Assembly: GCA_002403305.1 (NCBI GenBank) | Contig: DHHM01000013.1 | Coordinates: forward strand, 101,963-165,962 | Length of the DNA stretch: 64,000 nucleotides | Reading direction: 5' to 3' | DNA from: Bacteroidales bacterium UBA4772 | GTDB lineage: Bacteria; Bacteroidota; Bacteroidia; Bacteroidales; VadinHA17 | In this document: piece after piece, positions 25,065 through 33,107 of the stretch | Layout: each line of letters begins with the position of its first letter | Position numbering within the stretch: the first letter of the stretch is position 1 | Made by a program: the position numbers and the translations under genes | The notes under the pieces: generated by a model | The model's database searches: none | What the model was told of the DNA's origin: nothing | The model's input: the letters and a program-made list of their open reading frames with translations, nothing else

Positions 25065-26384
25065 ATGAAAAACACCCCCTTGAGTCGCGAAACAGTAAGC
25101 AGACTGATAACTTCAAGCGGCATTACCGACCTGGGATATGCAAGCATCAGGGAGATAGTCAAGCTGGTTAACATGCTGATCAGGGAGACTGGAACGGAAT
25201 TCATCAGGATGGAGATGGGTGTGCCCGGACTGCCCTCTGCGGCAGTGGGCATCAAGGCTGAGATAGAGGCCCTGAATAACGGTGTGGCATCAATCTATCC
25301 TGACATTGAGGGACTGCCGGAGATGAAGAGCGAGGCAGCCCTGTTCGTAAAGAATTTTCTTGACATAGATGTGAGCCCGGAGTGCTGTGTGCCCACCGGA
25401 GGTGCCATGATGGGCGGAATGGCCAGCTTTATGGTCGCGAACCGCAATGACCGCACCAGGGAGGGAACACTATTCATTGACCCCGGCTTCCCGGTGCAGA
25501 AGACACAGACAAGAATCCTCGGCCAGGATCACAGATCATTCGACGTATACAACTACCGCGGAGAAAAGCTGGGGCCGAAGCTGGAATCAATACTTGAGTG
25601 CGGTAAGGTTTCAACCATCCTTTACTCCAACCCCAACAACCCGTCGTGGATCTGCTTTACGGACGATGAGTTGCGGACAATAGGCGCCCTTGCAAGAAAA
25701 TATGATGCCATAGTCATCGAGGATCTGGCCTATTTCGGCATGGATTTCCGCGAGGACTACTCGGTTCCGGGTGTGCCGCCGTTCCAGCCTACGGTGGCCA
25801 AATACTGCGATGACTATATTCTCCTGATTTCCAGTTCAAAGATATTCAGCTATGCCGGTCAGAGGATCGGGTTGCTGGTGATGTCAGACCATCTCTATAA
25901 CCGCAGATACCCTGACCTGCTCAGGTACTACCGTACGGAAATATTTGGCAGGGCGATGATCTTCGGAGCACTGTACGCTCTCTCATCAGGAGTGGCTCAC
26001 TCGGCTCAGTACGGCTTCACTGCCATCCTCAAAGCCGTAAACGAGGGTCGCTACAACTTTGTTGAGAACACCAAATTGTATGGCGAAAAGGCGGCGAGGA
26101 TGAAGGAGATGTTCGTCAGCAACGGCTTCTCCATTGTTTATGACAGGGACATTGATAAGCCTCTGGCTGACGGATTTTACTTCACCATTTCCTATCCGGG
26201 CATGAGCGGAGGAGAGCTGCTGCAGGAGTTGCTGGCCTACGGCATTGCTGCCATCACCCTCAACATCTGCGGCAGCGAGAGGCACGAGGGACTTAGGGCC
26301 TGCGTCTCACAGGTGAGGAAGAAACAGCTGCCCCTGCTTGAGGAGCGACTGAAACTTTTCAGGGAAAACAATCCCGTTAATTAA
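25065..26384 (+). CDS. PLP-dependent aminotransferase, class I/II fold
   Basis: About 439 residues from the ATG at 25065. A possible -7 element (TATCTTAG, 25025-25032) lies just ahead, which disfavours the other ATG at 25041. Recognisable are the Asn/Asp cofactor contacts (YSNPNNPSW, VIEDLAYFGMD) and the PLP lysine in ISSSKIFSYAGQRIG. It would move the amino group of an amino acid to 2-oxoglutarate, giving the 2-oxoacid consumed by the oxidoreductase encoded next. Substrate range cannot be read from the sequence. Context suggests branched-chain or aromatic amino acids. Confidence 0.85.
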   Translation: MKNTPLSRETVSRLITSSGITDLGYASIREIVKLVNMLIRETGTEFIRMEMGVPGLPSAAVGIKAEIEALNNGVASIYPDIEGLPEMKSEAALFVKNFLDIDVSPECCVPTGGAMMGGMASFMVANRNDRTREGTLFIDPGFPVQKTQTRILGQDHRSFDVYNYRGEKLGPKLESILECGKVSTILYSNPNNPSWICFTDDELRTIGALARKYDAIVIEDLAYFGMDFREDYSVPGVPPFQPTVAKYCDDYILLISSSKIFSYAGQRIGLLVMSDHLYNRRYPDLLRYYRTEIFGRAMIFGALYALSSGVAHSAQYGFTAILKAVNEGRYNFVENTKLYGEKAARMKEMFVSNGFSIVYDRDIDKPLADGFYFTISYPGMSGGELLQELLAYGIAAITLNICGSERHEGLRACVSQVRKKQLPLLEERLKLFRENNPVN

Positions 26385-26422
26385 GTTAACACTATATTTA
26401 ATTCAGAAATAATTCAACTAAT

Positions 26423-26650
26423 ATGGCAAAGATAAAAGGTGCAGTTGTTATTGACACCGAGAGGTGCAAGGGCTGCGAAGTGTGCGTCGTCACCTGCCCC
26501 ATGGACACCTTGGCGCTGGCGGTGGAGGTAAACGCCAAGGGATACCATTACTGCTATGCTGCCAATCCTGAGACATGCACTGGCTGCGCAAACTGTGCTG
26601 TGGTCTGTCCTGACGGCGTGATCACGGTATACAAGATAAAGGTGGGATAA
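26423..26650 (+). CDS. ferredoxin (delta) subunit of 2-oxoacid:ferredoxin oxidoreductase
   Basis: 75 residues with two [4Fe-4S] motifs: C15-KG-C18-EV-C21-VVTCP and C52-TG-C55-AN-C58-AVVCP. It is the electron-transfer subunit of the VOR/KOR complex encoded by the next three genes, and starts the operon. A weak -7 box (TATATTTA, 26393-26400) lies upstream. The alpha subunit starts 23 bases later. Confidence 0.88.
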   Translation: MAKIKGAVVIDTERCKGCEVCVVTCPMDTLALAVEVNAKGYHYCYAANPETCTGCANCAVVCPDGVITVYKIKVG

Positions 26651-26672
26651 GAAAAAGAAAAAGAACAGATAA

Positions 26673-27740
26673 ATGGAAAAGGAACTGAGACTGATGAAAG
26701 GCAACGAGGCTATCGCCGAGGCGGCGATACGCGCCGGTGCCGACGGTTATTTCGGGTATCCCATCACTCCGCAGAGCGAGATACTTGAATATCTTATGGA
26801 GGCCAATCCCCAGGTCACCACCGGTATGGTGGTGCTGCAGGCTGAGAGCGAGGTGGCGGCCATAAACATGGTTTACGGCGGTGCCGCATGCGGGAAGAAG
26901 GTGATGACCTCATCATCGTCACCCGGCATAAGCCTGAAGCAGGAGGGTATCACCTACATAGCAGGCGCCGAGCTGCCCTGCCTGATCGTCAATGTGGTGC
27001 GCGGAGGTCCCGGCCTCGGAACCATACAACCCGCGCAGAGCGATTACTTCCAGGCTACCAAGGGAGGAGGGCACGGCGACTATCACCTGATAGTCCTTGC
27101 CCCTTCATCGGTGCAGGAGATGGCTGACTTCGTGGAGATGGCATTCGATCTCGCATTCAAATACAGGAACCCTGCCATGATCCTCTCAGACGGTGCCATA
27201 GGGCAGATGATGGAGAAGGTGTGGCTCAAGCCGCAGAAGAAGAGGTCGGAGGAGATACTACCCTGGGCTACGACAGGCAAACCGGCAACCCGCGAGCACA
27301 ATATCATCACCTCGCTCGACCTCGACCCGGAACGACAGGAAAAGTTCAACCAGAAGCTGATTGCCAAATACCGTGAGATTGAAGAGCATGAGGTGAGATA
27401 CGAAGAGTTCATGACCGAAGACGCCGAGTATCTCTTCGTAGCATACGGCACCAGCTCCAGGATTTGCCAGAAGGCATTGCAGCTGGCAAGGGCCGAAGGG
27501 ATAAAAGCCGGTCTGCTGAGGCCGATAACCCTCTTCCCATACCCGAAGAAAAGACTGAATGAACTGGCTGACACGGTTAAAGGCATGCTCGCTGTTGAGA
27601 TGAGCGCAGGACAGATGGTGGAAGACGTCATGCTGTCAGTGAACGGAAAAACAAGGGTTGGCCACTACGGAAGGATGGGAGGAATGATCCCTACCCCTGA
27701 GGAGGTGGTTGATAACCTTAAAACATTCATTAAAGGATAA
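26673..27740 (+). CDS. vorB: 2-oxoacid:ferredoxin oxidoreductase alpha subunit (VorB/KorA type)
   Basis: 355 residues. N-terminal pyrimidine-binding domain (LMKGNEAIAEAAIRAGADGYFGYPITPQ-type opening, QAESEVAAINMVYGGA, SSSPGISLKQEGI) and a transketolase-C-like domain (YLFVAYGTSSRICQKAL). With the beta, gamma and delta subunits it oxidises a 2-oxoacid plus CoA to acyl-CoA and CO2 while reducing ferredoxin. The four-gene order (delta, alpha, beta, gamma) and motifs fit the 2-oxoisovalerate/2-oxoglutarate type rather than pyruvate oxidoreductase. Which of the two substrates is preferred is uncertain. Confidence 0.9.
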   Translation: MEKELRLMKGNEAIAEAAIRAGADGYFGYPITPQSEILEYLMEANPQVTTGMVVLQAESEVAAINMVYGGAACGKKVMTSSSSPGISLKQEGITYIAGAELPCLIVNVVRGGPGLGTIQPAQSDYFQATKGGGHGDYHLIVLAPSSVQEMADFVEMAFDLAFKYRNPAMILSDGAIGQMMEKVWLKPQKKRSEEILPWATTGKPATREHNIITSLDLDPERQEKFNQKLIAKYREIEEHEVRYEEFMTEDAEYLFVAYGTSSRICQKALQLARAEGIKAGLLRPITLFPYPKKRLNELADTVKGMLAVEMSAGQMVEDVMLSVNGKTRVGHYGRMGGMIPTPEEVVDNLKTFIKG

Positions 27741-27745
27741 GAGAG

Positions 27746-28525
27746 ATGGCAGAATTAACATTCAAAGATATAATTAAGCCGGAGAACCTGGCTTATACAA
27801 AATCGAAGCTGATGACAGACAATGTCATGCACTACTGCCCCGGTTGCGGTCACGGAACCGCGCATCAGGTGCTGGCAGAGGTGCTGGAAGAGGAGAATCT
27901 GCAGAGCAAAACGATAGGTATTACCCCGGTTGGCTGCTCGGTGCTGATGTACAACTATATCGATATTGATTTCCAGGAGGCAGCCCACGGCCGGGCGCCG
28001 GCACTCGCTACGGCAGTCAAGCGCCTTATGCCCGATAAGTTTGTCTTCACATACCAGGGCGACGGCGACCTGGCTGCCATCGGCACGGCTGAGACCATCC
28101 ATACATGCAACCGGGGCGAAAACATACTGATACTGTTCATTAACAATGGCATCTACGGCATGACCGGCGGCCAGATGGCACCTACCACACTCGAGGGAAT
28201 GAAATCGTCAACATCACCCTACGGCCGCAATGTATCCACTATGGGTTCTCCCATAAAGATGGCCAACATCGTTGCCATGTTGCCAGGCACATGCTATGTC
28301 ACACGCCAGAGCGTTAACACCGCACTGGGCGCGAGGAAGCTTAAGAGAGCTATTAAAAAGGCTGTCCAGTACCAGAATGAGAAGAGAGGAACATGCTTCA
28401 TTGAGGTGGTCTCAAACTGCCCCTCGGGATGGAAGATGACCCCGGTGGAGTCAAACAAGTGGATGGAGGAAAATATGTTCCCCTTCTATCCCCTGGGTGA
28501 TATCAAGGTTCCGGAAGAAAAATAA
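27746..28525 (+). CDS. vorA: 2-oxoacid:ferredoxin oxidoreductase beta subunit (TPP-binding)
   Basis: 259 residues. Thiamine diphosphate domain with CPGCGHGTAHQVL at the N-terminus, then GRAPALATAVKRLMP and the GDGDLAAIG-x-N Mg/TPP motif, followed by NNGIYGMTGGQMAPTT. It holds the catalytic cofactor. It lies five bases after the alpha gene in the same operon. Confidence 0.92.
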   Translation: MAELTFKDIIKPENLAYTKSKLMTDNVMHYCPGCGHGTAHQVLAEVLEEENLQSKTIGITPVGCSVLMYNYIDIDFQEAAHGRAPALATAVKRLMPDKFVFTYQGDGDLAAIGTAETIHTCNRGENILILFINNGIYGMTGGQMAPTTLEGMKSSTSPYGRNVSTMGSPIKMANIVAMLPGTCYVTRQSVNTALGARKLKRAIKKAVQYQNEKRGTCFIEVVSNCPSGWKMTPVESNKWMEENMFPFYPLGDIKVPEEK

Positions 28526-28598
28526 TCCGCCTGCCACCAGGAGAAATAACGCAACCCGGCAACCCGGTACAAGAAGTATTTAATTAAAGGATCAGATC

Positions 28599-29141
28599 AT
28601 GACAGAAGAAATAATAATAGCAGGTTTCGGCGGACAGGGAGTGCTCTCAATGGGTAAGATCATGGCCTATTCAGGCATGATGCAGGATATGGAGGTGAGC
28701 TGGATGCCTTCATACGGCCCTGAGATGAGGGGTGGAACCGCCAACGTGAATGTTATACTGAGCGATGAAAGGATCAGCTCACCCATACTGAGAAGCTTCG
28801 ATACTGCCATAATCCTCAACCAGCAGAGTATGGACAAGTTCGAACACAGCGTCAAGCCCGGAGGGACGCTGATATATGACAGCAATGGAATTACAAAGCA
28901 CCCGGAGCGGAAAGACATTACCATTTACCGGATTGATGCGGCAGAAGAGGCTTCGAAGCTGAAGATGATGAAAATGTTCAATATGTTCGTCATGGGCGGC
29001 TTCATGAAGGTGAAACCCATACTCAAGACTGAGTATGTCATCAAGGGACTTAAAAAATCACTCCCCGAGAGATACCATCATCTTATCCCCATGAATGAGG
29101 ATGCCATAAAGAGAGGAATGGAACTCATCAGGAAGGTCTGA
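28599..29141 (+). CDS. vorC: 2-oxoacid:ferredoxin oxidoreductase gamma subunit
   Basis: 180 residues of the POR/KOR gamma family: IIAGFGGQGVLSMGKIMAYSG at the N-terminus (dinucleotide-like loop), SYGPEMRGGTANVNVILS, and a Pro-rich C-terminal helix. It completes the complex, 73 bases after beta. Its last codons and stop lie inside the left arm of a 19-base-pair inverted repeat that forms the transcription end. Confidence 0.9.
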   Translation: MTEEIIIAGFGGQGVLSMGKIMAYSGMMQDMEVSWMPSYGPEMRGGTANVNVILSDERISSPILRSFDTAIILNQQSMDKFEHSVKPGGTLIYDSNGITKHPERKDITIYRIDAAEEASKLKMMKMFNMFVMGGFMKVKPILKTEYVIKGLKKSLPERYHHLIPMNEDAIKRGMELIRKV

Positions 29142-29203
29142 AGGTCTGAAGGTCTATGCAGTTTGGTAATCTGCAGGACTTTCAGACCTTCAGACCTTCA
29201 GAC
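29136..29203. terminator. long inverted repeat between convergent vorC and nadD
   Basis: GTCTGAAGGTCTGAAGGTC at 29136-29154 is perfectly complementary to GACCTTCAGACCTTCAGAC at 29185-29203, a 19-bp stem. Each arm is itself an 8-base repeat (AAGGTCTG). The loop has a further CTGCAG element. It fills the whole gap between two convergent genes, so two-way termination is the likely role. Confidence 0.65.
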
Positions 29204-29205
29204 TC

Positions 29206-29796
29206 TTACTCATAAAAGTGCATCTCGCGAATATACTTCCATGCGGCTGGCGGGACGAACCATGAGACATCCCTGCCCTCGCTGATGGCTGTACGGATGA
29301 AGGTTCCCGATATCTCCATCACCGGCGCATCAATTCTTATGACCTTCGCACTCTTAAGAAGCTCCTGCAGTTTCTTGCTGGCAGCCGGGATCTGGTAGAG
29401 GCGGGGATAGACTATTATCGGATACTCTTTTACCAGCAGCTCTGCGTTCTTCCACTTCTGAAGGGTGGCCAGGTTATCCTCTCCCATAATCAATGCAAAA
29501 CTGCGAGACGGGTATTTGTCGGTAAGGTAAGCGAGGGTGTCCACAGTGTAGGATGGCTGCGGTAGCTTGAACTCAACATCTGACACCCTGAACCGGGGGT
29601 CATCACCTATGGCCAGCTCCGTAAGATAAAGCCTGTCGCGGTCGGCGAGAAGCGTCTCCTTCTTCTTGAGAGGATTGTGAGGGCTGACAATAAACCATAC
29701 TTCGCTGACATCAGAGTATTCGGCAATATAGTTGGCAATGGCCATGTGACCTATATGCACCGGGTTGAATGATCCGAAAAATAGTCCTGTCTCCAT
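29206..29796 (-). CDS. nadD: nicotinate-nucleotide adenylyltransferase
   Basis: 196 residues with the nucleotidyltransferase motif GLFFGSFNPVHIGHM (HxGH) at the N-terminus, MGEDNLATLQKWKN, and the C-terminal ISGTFIR motif (ISSTxIR type). It makes deamido-NAD from nicotinate mononucleotide. The start codon overlaps the gmk stop by one base (TAATG), so the two are coupled. Confidence 0.93.
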   Translation of the reverse strand: METGLFFGSFNPVHIGHMAIANYIAEYSDVSEVWFIVSPHNPLKKKETLLADRDRLYLTELAIGDDPRFRVSDVEFKLPQPSYTVDTLAYLTDKYPSRSFALIMGEDNLATLQKWKNAELLVKEYPIIVYPRLYQIPAASKKLQELLKSAKVIRIDAPVMEISGTFIRTAISEGRDVSWFVPPAAWKYIREMHFYE

Positions 29797-30377
29797 TACC
29801 GTAACCCGAGAAATTCCTTTACAACTGCTGTTATCTCATTACATGACTTCTCAAGGTCATCATTGATTATGACCCTGTCGAAGCTGTATGCCAGCAGTAT
29901 CTCAGAGGCAGCCTTCTGCACACGCATCTCTATCTCCTCCTCCGAGTCGGTGCCTCTCTTTTCCAGCCGTGACCGCAGCTCCTCAACGGAGGGTGGCATA
30001 ATAAATAATGCCAGCGCCCTGTCAGCAAAGATCTTCTTGAGGTTTATGCCTCCCATGACATCAACATCAAAGAGAGGGATCCTACCCTCTGCGGCGATAC
30101 GCTCCAGCTCACTCTTCAATGTACCGTAGTAGTGGTTCCTGTAGACCTCCTGCCACTCAACGAACTCTTCACGGCTGATCCTCCTTTTGAACTCAGCCGC
30201 CGAGATGAAATAATACTCCCTGCCGTTGGTCTCACTGCCCCTTGGTTTCCTGCTGGTAGCCGAGATTGAGAAGGCAAGCGGCAGGCCTGATGCGAGCAGG
30301 TGGCTCACAAGAGTGGACTTGCCGGCTCCTGACGGAGCGGATATTATAAGTACCCTGCTCTCATTTTTTCTTCCCAC
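29796..30377 (-). CDS. gmk: guanylate kinase
   Basis: 193 residues. P-loop ISAPSGAGKST near the N-terminus, then SATSRKPRGSETNGREYYF (GMP-binding) and FDVDVMGG. It phosphorylates GMP to GDP. It lies three bases after yicC and overlaps nadD by one base: a three-gene leftward operon. Confidence 0.95.
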   Translation of the reverse strand: MGRKNESRVLIISAPSGAGKSTLVSHLLASGLPLAFSISATSRKPRGSETNGREYYFISAAEFKRRISREEFVEWQEVYRNHYYGTLKSELERIAAEGRIPLFDVDVMGGINLKKIFADRALALFIMPPSVEELRSRLEKRGTDSEEEIEMRVQKAASEILLAYSFDRVIINDDLEKSCNEITAVVKEFLGLR

Positions 30378-30380
30378 AGG

Positions 30381-31256
30381 TCAGAGGATATTGAGTGTCA
30401 GCTCCTTGATCTTCTCGAGCTCATCCTTCATCATCACCACCAGCTTCTGCATCGGGGCATCATTGGCCTTCGATCCTATAGTATTGATCTCGCGTCCCAT
30501 CTCCTGGGAGATGAAGTTGAGCATCTTCCCGTTGGCACCGTCACCCTTCATGGTCTCAGTAAAGTAGTCGCAGTGTTTCCTGAGCCTCACCTTCTCCTCG
30601 TTGATATCCATCTTCTCAAGGTAGAATATCAGCTCCTGTTCGAAACGGTTCATGTCTATGTTCTCCGTGGAGAAGTTATCGCGCAGCGATGCCTGCAGCT
30701 TTTCGCGCATGCGCGCCAGCCTGTCGCCCTCAACGGTGCTGAGTTCCTCCAGGTATCGCAGTATGGCGGCAAGCGATTTCGACAGGTCGGCCTCCATGGC
30801 CTTGCCCTCATCCAGGCGATAGTTATCGGTCATCGAGAGTGCATCCTCTATCAGAGTGACAACCCTGTTCCACTCCTCCTCCGTCAGTTCCGGTCTCTCT
30901 GTTTTGAGGGTCTCGGGAAGCCGCATCACAATGCTCAGCAGGTCGCTGTCATTGCTCAGACCCAGCTCGTTGCTCAACTCCTTCATCTGATTGAAATAAC
31001 CCCGCACCACCTTCGTGTTGATTGCCGGGGCCTGCTCCTCATCCATGGTGTCAAAAGAGATCATAATGTCGATCTTACCCCTCTGGAGTTTCCTGATGAT
31101 TATATTGCGTATCTCGAGCTCCTTCTCCTTGAAGAGCCACGGCACCTTTGTATTTACGTCAGCCTGTTTACTGTTCAGCGACCTGACCTCAACGGTGATC
31201 TTGCGTTGCGGGGTCTCGAGCATGGCTTTGCCGTAGCCGGTCATTGATCTTATCAT
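30381..31256 (-). CDS. YicC-family endoribonuclease
   Basis: 291 residues, the usual YicC length. It opens with MIRSMTGYGKAM, the family signature, and ends with the conserved segment NFISQEMGREINTIGSKAND. E. coli YicC is an endoribonuclease linked to small-RNA decay. Pairing with gmk is common in many phyla. A -7 box (TAAGTTTG) precedes it. Confidence 0.92.
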   Translation of the reverse strand: MIRSMTGYGKAMLETPQRKITVEVRSLNSKQADVNTKVPWLFKEKELEIRNIIIRKLQRGKIDIMISFDTMDEEQAPAINTKVVRGYFNQMKELSNELGLSNDSDLLSIVMRLPETLKTERPELTEEEWNRVVTLIEDALSMTDNYRLDEGKAMEADLSKSLAAILRYLEELSTVEGDRLARMREKLQASLRDNFSTENIDMNRFEQELIFYLEKMDINEEKVRLRKHCDYFTETMKGDGANGKMLNFISQEMGREINTIGSKANDAPMQKLVVMMKDELEKIKELTLNIL

Positions 31257-31278
31257 AGTGATTGAGTTAAGCTTCTGA

Positions 31279-31286
31279 CAAACTTA
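31279..31286 (-). promoter_or_regulatory. -7 promoter element of the yicC-gmk-nadD operon
   Basis: The minus strand reads TAAGTTTG (TAnnTTTG), 23 bases ahead of the yicC ATG. No clear -33 box. Confidence 0.45.
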
Positions 31287-31368
31287 CATAAAAACGCCTG
31301 ATTTCTTACAGACAAATAATAATGAAGGTCATCCCCCATATTTACAGAGGAATGACAGATTGCTGGTG

Positions 31369-32748
31369 TTAATGGAGCAGTTCAAGCTCAATGGTGAAGT
31401 GTCTCATGATAGGCGCCTCCCACTTTATTGCAAGTCCTCTGGTTATCCGGTCTCTTCTCTCAAACACGTTGCCGATGGCCGCGGCCACGTAACCCATGTG
31501 GTTGTCGGTATAAACCCTTCTCGGTACGGCCAGCCGCACCAGCTCGAGTTCAGGGTGTCTGTTCTCACGCGTCACCGGGTCGCGGTCAGCCATCAGCGTA
31601 CCTATCTCAGCGGAGCGGATGCCTCCCTCCAGGTAAAACTCGATCGCCAGCCTCTGTGCAGGGAACTCACCGGCAGGAACATGGGGCAGGAACCTGCCAG
31701 CATCAATAAAGATGGCATGGCCTCCGAAAGGCTGCTGCACGGGCACTCCTGCTGCTGTTATCTTTTCTCCCAGCCTGGCCACCTGCCTGATGCGCGACTC
31801 AAGGTATTCACAGTCAGTGCCTTCGTAGAGTCCCACCGCCAGGGCGTTCATGTCACGGCCGGCCATGCCGCCGTAGGTGATGAAACCCTCAAACATGATG
31901 TTGTAGGTCGAGGCACGGCGAAACAGCTCCTTGTCTCTGAAACCGATGAAGCCGCCTATGTTGACTATTGCATCCTTTTTGGAGCTCATAGTCATGCCGT
32001 CGGCGTAAGAGAACATCTCACGGGCAATATCCCTGATGCTCTTTTCAGAGTATCCCTCTTCACGGGTTTTAATGAAGTAAGCATTCTCGGCAAAGCGGGC
32101 TGAATCAATTATCACGCTGGCACCGTACCTGTCGGCCAGCTCCCTCACGCCCCGGAGGTTGGCCATGCTCACCGGCTGTCCGCCGGCAGTATTGTTGGTG
32201 ACGGTCATCACGATGCATCCCAGCCTCTCACTGGGTGTCTCCTTCAGCACCTTCTCCAGCCGCCCGAGATCGACGTTGCCCTTGAAGGGTTCGTCGGCGG
32301 TGATATCCCTGGCTATTTCCACTGTGCAGTCGATGGCCGTAGCCTTGCGGAACTCGATATGCCCCTTGGTGGTGTCAAAATGGGCATTACCGGGGATGAT
32401 GTCGCCCTCCTTTACCAGCACCGAGAAAAGGACATTCTCCGCCGCCCGTCCCTGGTGTGTGGGCAGGAAGTACTCAAAACCGGTTATGTCACGGATGGCC
32501 TCTTTGAGCCTGTAGTACGATGATGCCCCAGCATAACTCTCGTCGCCGGTCATGATGGCAGCCCACTGCCGGTCACTCATGGCCCCGGTGCCGGAATCAG
32601 TGAGGAGATCAACAAAGACCTGCTCGGAGCGCAGGTTGAAGAGATTGTATGAGGCCTCTTTTATCCACTCACGGCGCTCACTGACGGTGCTTCGCCTGAG
32701 AGGCTCCACCATCTTTATCTTATGTGGTTCACAATATGGAAGATTCAT
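31369..32748 (-). CDS. tnaA: tryptophanase (tryptophan indole-lyase)
   Basis: 459 residues of the beta-eliminating-lyase family. The PLP lysine is K257 in MSSKKDAIVNIGG. Tryptophanase and tyrosine phenol-lyase are close relatives. Here NAHFDTTKGHIE carries Asp125, where phenol-lyase has Thr, and GIRSAEIG lacks the Arg that phenol-lyase uses for the phenol ring, so tryptophanase is preferred. It breaks tryptophan to indole, pyruvate and ammonia. No TnaC-like leader or transporter gene is seen, and the upstream region is a heptamer repeat with no recognisable promoter. Confidence 0.85.
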   Translation of the reverse strand: MNLPYCEPHKIKMVEPLRRSTVSERREWIKEASYNLFNLRSEQVFVDLLTDSGTGAMSDRQWAAIMTGDESYAGASSYYRLKEAIRDITGFEYFLPTHQGRAAENVLFSVLVKEGDIIPGNAHFDTTKGHIEFRKATAIDCTVEIARDITADEPFKGNVDLGRLEKVLKETPSERLGCIVMTVTNNTAGGQPVSMANLRGVRELADRYGASVIIDSARFAENAYFIKTREEGYSEKSIRDIAREMFSYADGMTMSSKKDAIVNIGGFIGFRDKELFRRASTYNIMFEGFITYGGMAGRDMNALAVGLYEGTDCEYLESRIRQVARLGEKITAAGVPVQQPFGGHAIFIDAGRFLPHVPAGEFPAQRLAIEFYLEGGIRSAEIGTLMADRDPVTRENRHPELELVRLAVPRRVYTDNHMGYVAAAIGNVFERRDRITRGLAIKWEAPIMRHFTIELELLH

Positions 32749-32751
32749 GAT

Positions 32752-32842
32752 GATTTGCGATTTACGATTTGCGATTTACGATTTGCGATTTACGATTTGT
32801 GATGTGCGATGTACGATGTGCGATTTACGATTTACGATTTTC
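32752..32842. repeat. 13-copy heptamer tandem repeat GATTTRC
   Basis: Thirteen contiguous 7-base units of the form GAT(T/G)T(G/A)C, mostly alternating GATTTGC and GATTTAC, starting four bases upstream of the tnaA start codon. The same unit recurs in short form at about 55.24 kb. No spacers. Confidence 0.85.
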
Positions 32843-33046
32843 ACTGCCGTCTACAATACTTAAAGGCCTACGGCCTATTGCTTACCAATAAATTAAGATT
32901 ATTTAACAGAGGCAGAGCAGGGTGGGGTGGTTGGCAGGCGGATAGATGCAACCCCTGAACTTCAGAATGCGTCCCTCTTTTTAATATTGCGGAAGATCTG
33001 CTTCCTGTTTACGGTCGCCTGAAAAAGGAAAATCATTGAAATAGGC
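32843..33046. other. non-coding stretch between tnaA repeat and DUF3078 gene
   Basis: About 200 bases with no convincing gene on either strand. A small self-complementary GGCCTACGGCC lies near 32863-32873. Otherwise I see only the approach to the promoter of the DUF3078 gene. Confidence 0.4.
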
Positions 33047-33054
33047 TATTTTTG
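33047..33054 (+). promoter_or_regulatory. -7 promoter element for the DUF3078 gene
   Basis: TATTTTTG matches TAnnTTTG, about 54 bases upstream of the start at 33108. No clear -33 box. Confidence 0.45.
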
Positions 33055-33107
33055 CAAATATAGTTTTTTTGCCTTCGGGGTCCAATCAGGAAATGTTAAA
33101 AGAATTT

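Noticed and set aside
31360..32103. 247-codon open frame opposite tryptophanase, and other long antisense frames (for example 21778-22455 and 13306-13986)
   Set aside because: They mirror well-supported genes on the other strand and show no family motifs.
31369..32748. Tyrosine phenol-lyase instead of tryptophanase
   Set aside because: Asp at residue 125 and the absence of the phenol-lyase Arg (GIRSAEIG) favour tryptophanase, though assay would settle it.
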